Source: an uncultured Oscillospiraceae bacterium (lineage in GTDB: Bacteria > Bacillota > Clostridia > Oscillospirales > Oscillospiraceae). Taken from it: a stretch of DNA of 38,970 nucleotides. The notes below the pieces were generated by a model. That model was not told the origin of the DNA and did not search any database. It saw only the letters and a list, made by a program, of their open reading frames with translations. Where the stretch lies: positions 1 to 38,970 of the forward strand of contig CATKZW010000030.1 of NCBI GenBank assembly GCA_949841465.1, in the 5' to 3' direction. The position numbers and the translations under genes were made by a program. Shown here one piece after another: positions 38,838-38,970 of the stretch; the stretch's first letter is position 1, and each line of letters starts with the position of its first letter.

Positions 38838-38970
38838 AACACGTCTCCTCGTATAATAAGATTTGCAGACGATTTAGAGTGTGTCTGCTTAGTTCACTTT
38901 AGGGCAGCAGGCTATGAGATGCCCATGATAGAATAGCTGTAGGACAGCAGGGTCAAGTTCTCAGTCTCCT
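38838..38970 (-). other. Window edge: ispD leader and possible end of another gene
   Basis: TATTAT near 38856 on the minus strand may be the ispD -10. Farther out, the frame read from 38970 gives ETENLTLLSYSYSIMGIS and a stop (TAG, 38912-38914), a possible gene tail with mostly G/C third positions. It is too short to name. Confidence 0.3.

Overview
The window looks like chromosome from a GC-rich, low-spore-profile member of the Clostridia (Oscillospiraceae type, in the range of Flavonifractor, Lawsonibacter or Pseudoflavonifractor). The reasons are: strong AGGAGG-type ribosome binding sites, a T-box leader on ilvB, DUF1540, DUF4317 and DUF975 proteins, a Firmicutes-type galT, FabT/DegV and BlaI/BlaR1 modules, and codons strongly biased to G/C in the third position. 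The genus cannot be fixed from sequence alone. No rRNA, tRNA, CRISPR array, intact transposase or prophage gene was seen.

Layout. Positions 1-2530: the tail of an L-serine dehydratase alpha gene, an RmlD-like reductase, two small orphan proteins and a membrane protein. Positions 2600-6725: the branched-chain amino acid block, T-box-ilvB-ilvN-ilvC. The 3' end of ilvN is present twice, on either side of a 129-bp hairpin-rich insert. Positions 6900-9430: a MATE exporter, a probable alanyl-tRNA-editing gene remnant and a frameshifted S51 peptidase, all AT-richer or decayed. Positions 9430-13340: an NADP-isocitrate dehydrogenase, a DUF975 membrane protein and a divergent DUF4317 protein. Positions 13340-14730: a degV-fabT operon headed by three evenly spaced FabT-like palindromes. 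Positions 14960-21941: a Ca2+/Na+ antiporter, a nucleotidyltransferase and polyphosphate kinase (one likely operon), then phosphofructokinase and a nitrite/sulfite reductase. Positions 22050-24850: galK-galT (Leloir pathway). Positions 25055-29603: a CAT-family acetyltransferase and a heterodimeric ABC exporter pair. Positions 29730-36165: three regulatory cassettes in a row, namely HAAS protein/PadR, ECF sigma/anti-sigma, and BlaI/BlaR1/membrane protein. Positions 36175-38837: a structured tandem-repeat patch, an S-layer-homology protein, and the overlapping ispD-ispF pair of the MEP isoprenoid pathway.

How the genes work together. ilvB, ilvN and ilvC supply the first two steps of valine/isoleucine synthesis and are controlled by tRNA charging. 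The antiporter, nucleotidyltransferase and ppk genes suggest ion and polyphosphate handling. galK and galT feed galactose into glycolysis, where the phosphofructokinase acts. degV and fabT point to fatty-acid sensing. The 29.7-36.2 kb stretch is mostly envelope-stress sensing: a membrane sensor is paired with a DNA-binding partner three times, and each cassette has an identifiable promoter or operator.

The least explained structures are non-coding. They are a repeat family placed directly after stop codons (four copies), the duplicated ilvN tail with its hairpin insert, and a roughly 140-bp tandem repeat with hairpins behind the S-layer gene. No wholly new multi-gene defence or biosynthetic system is evident.
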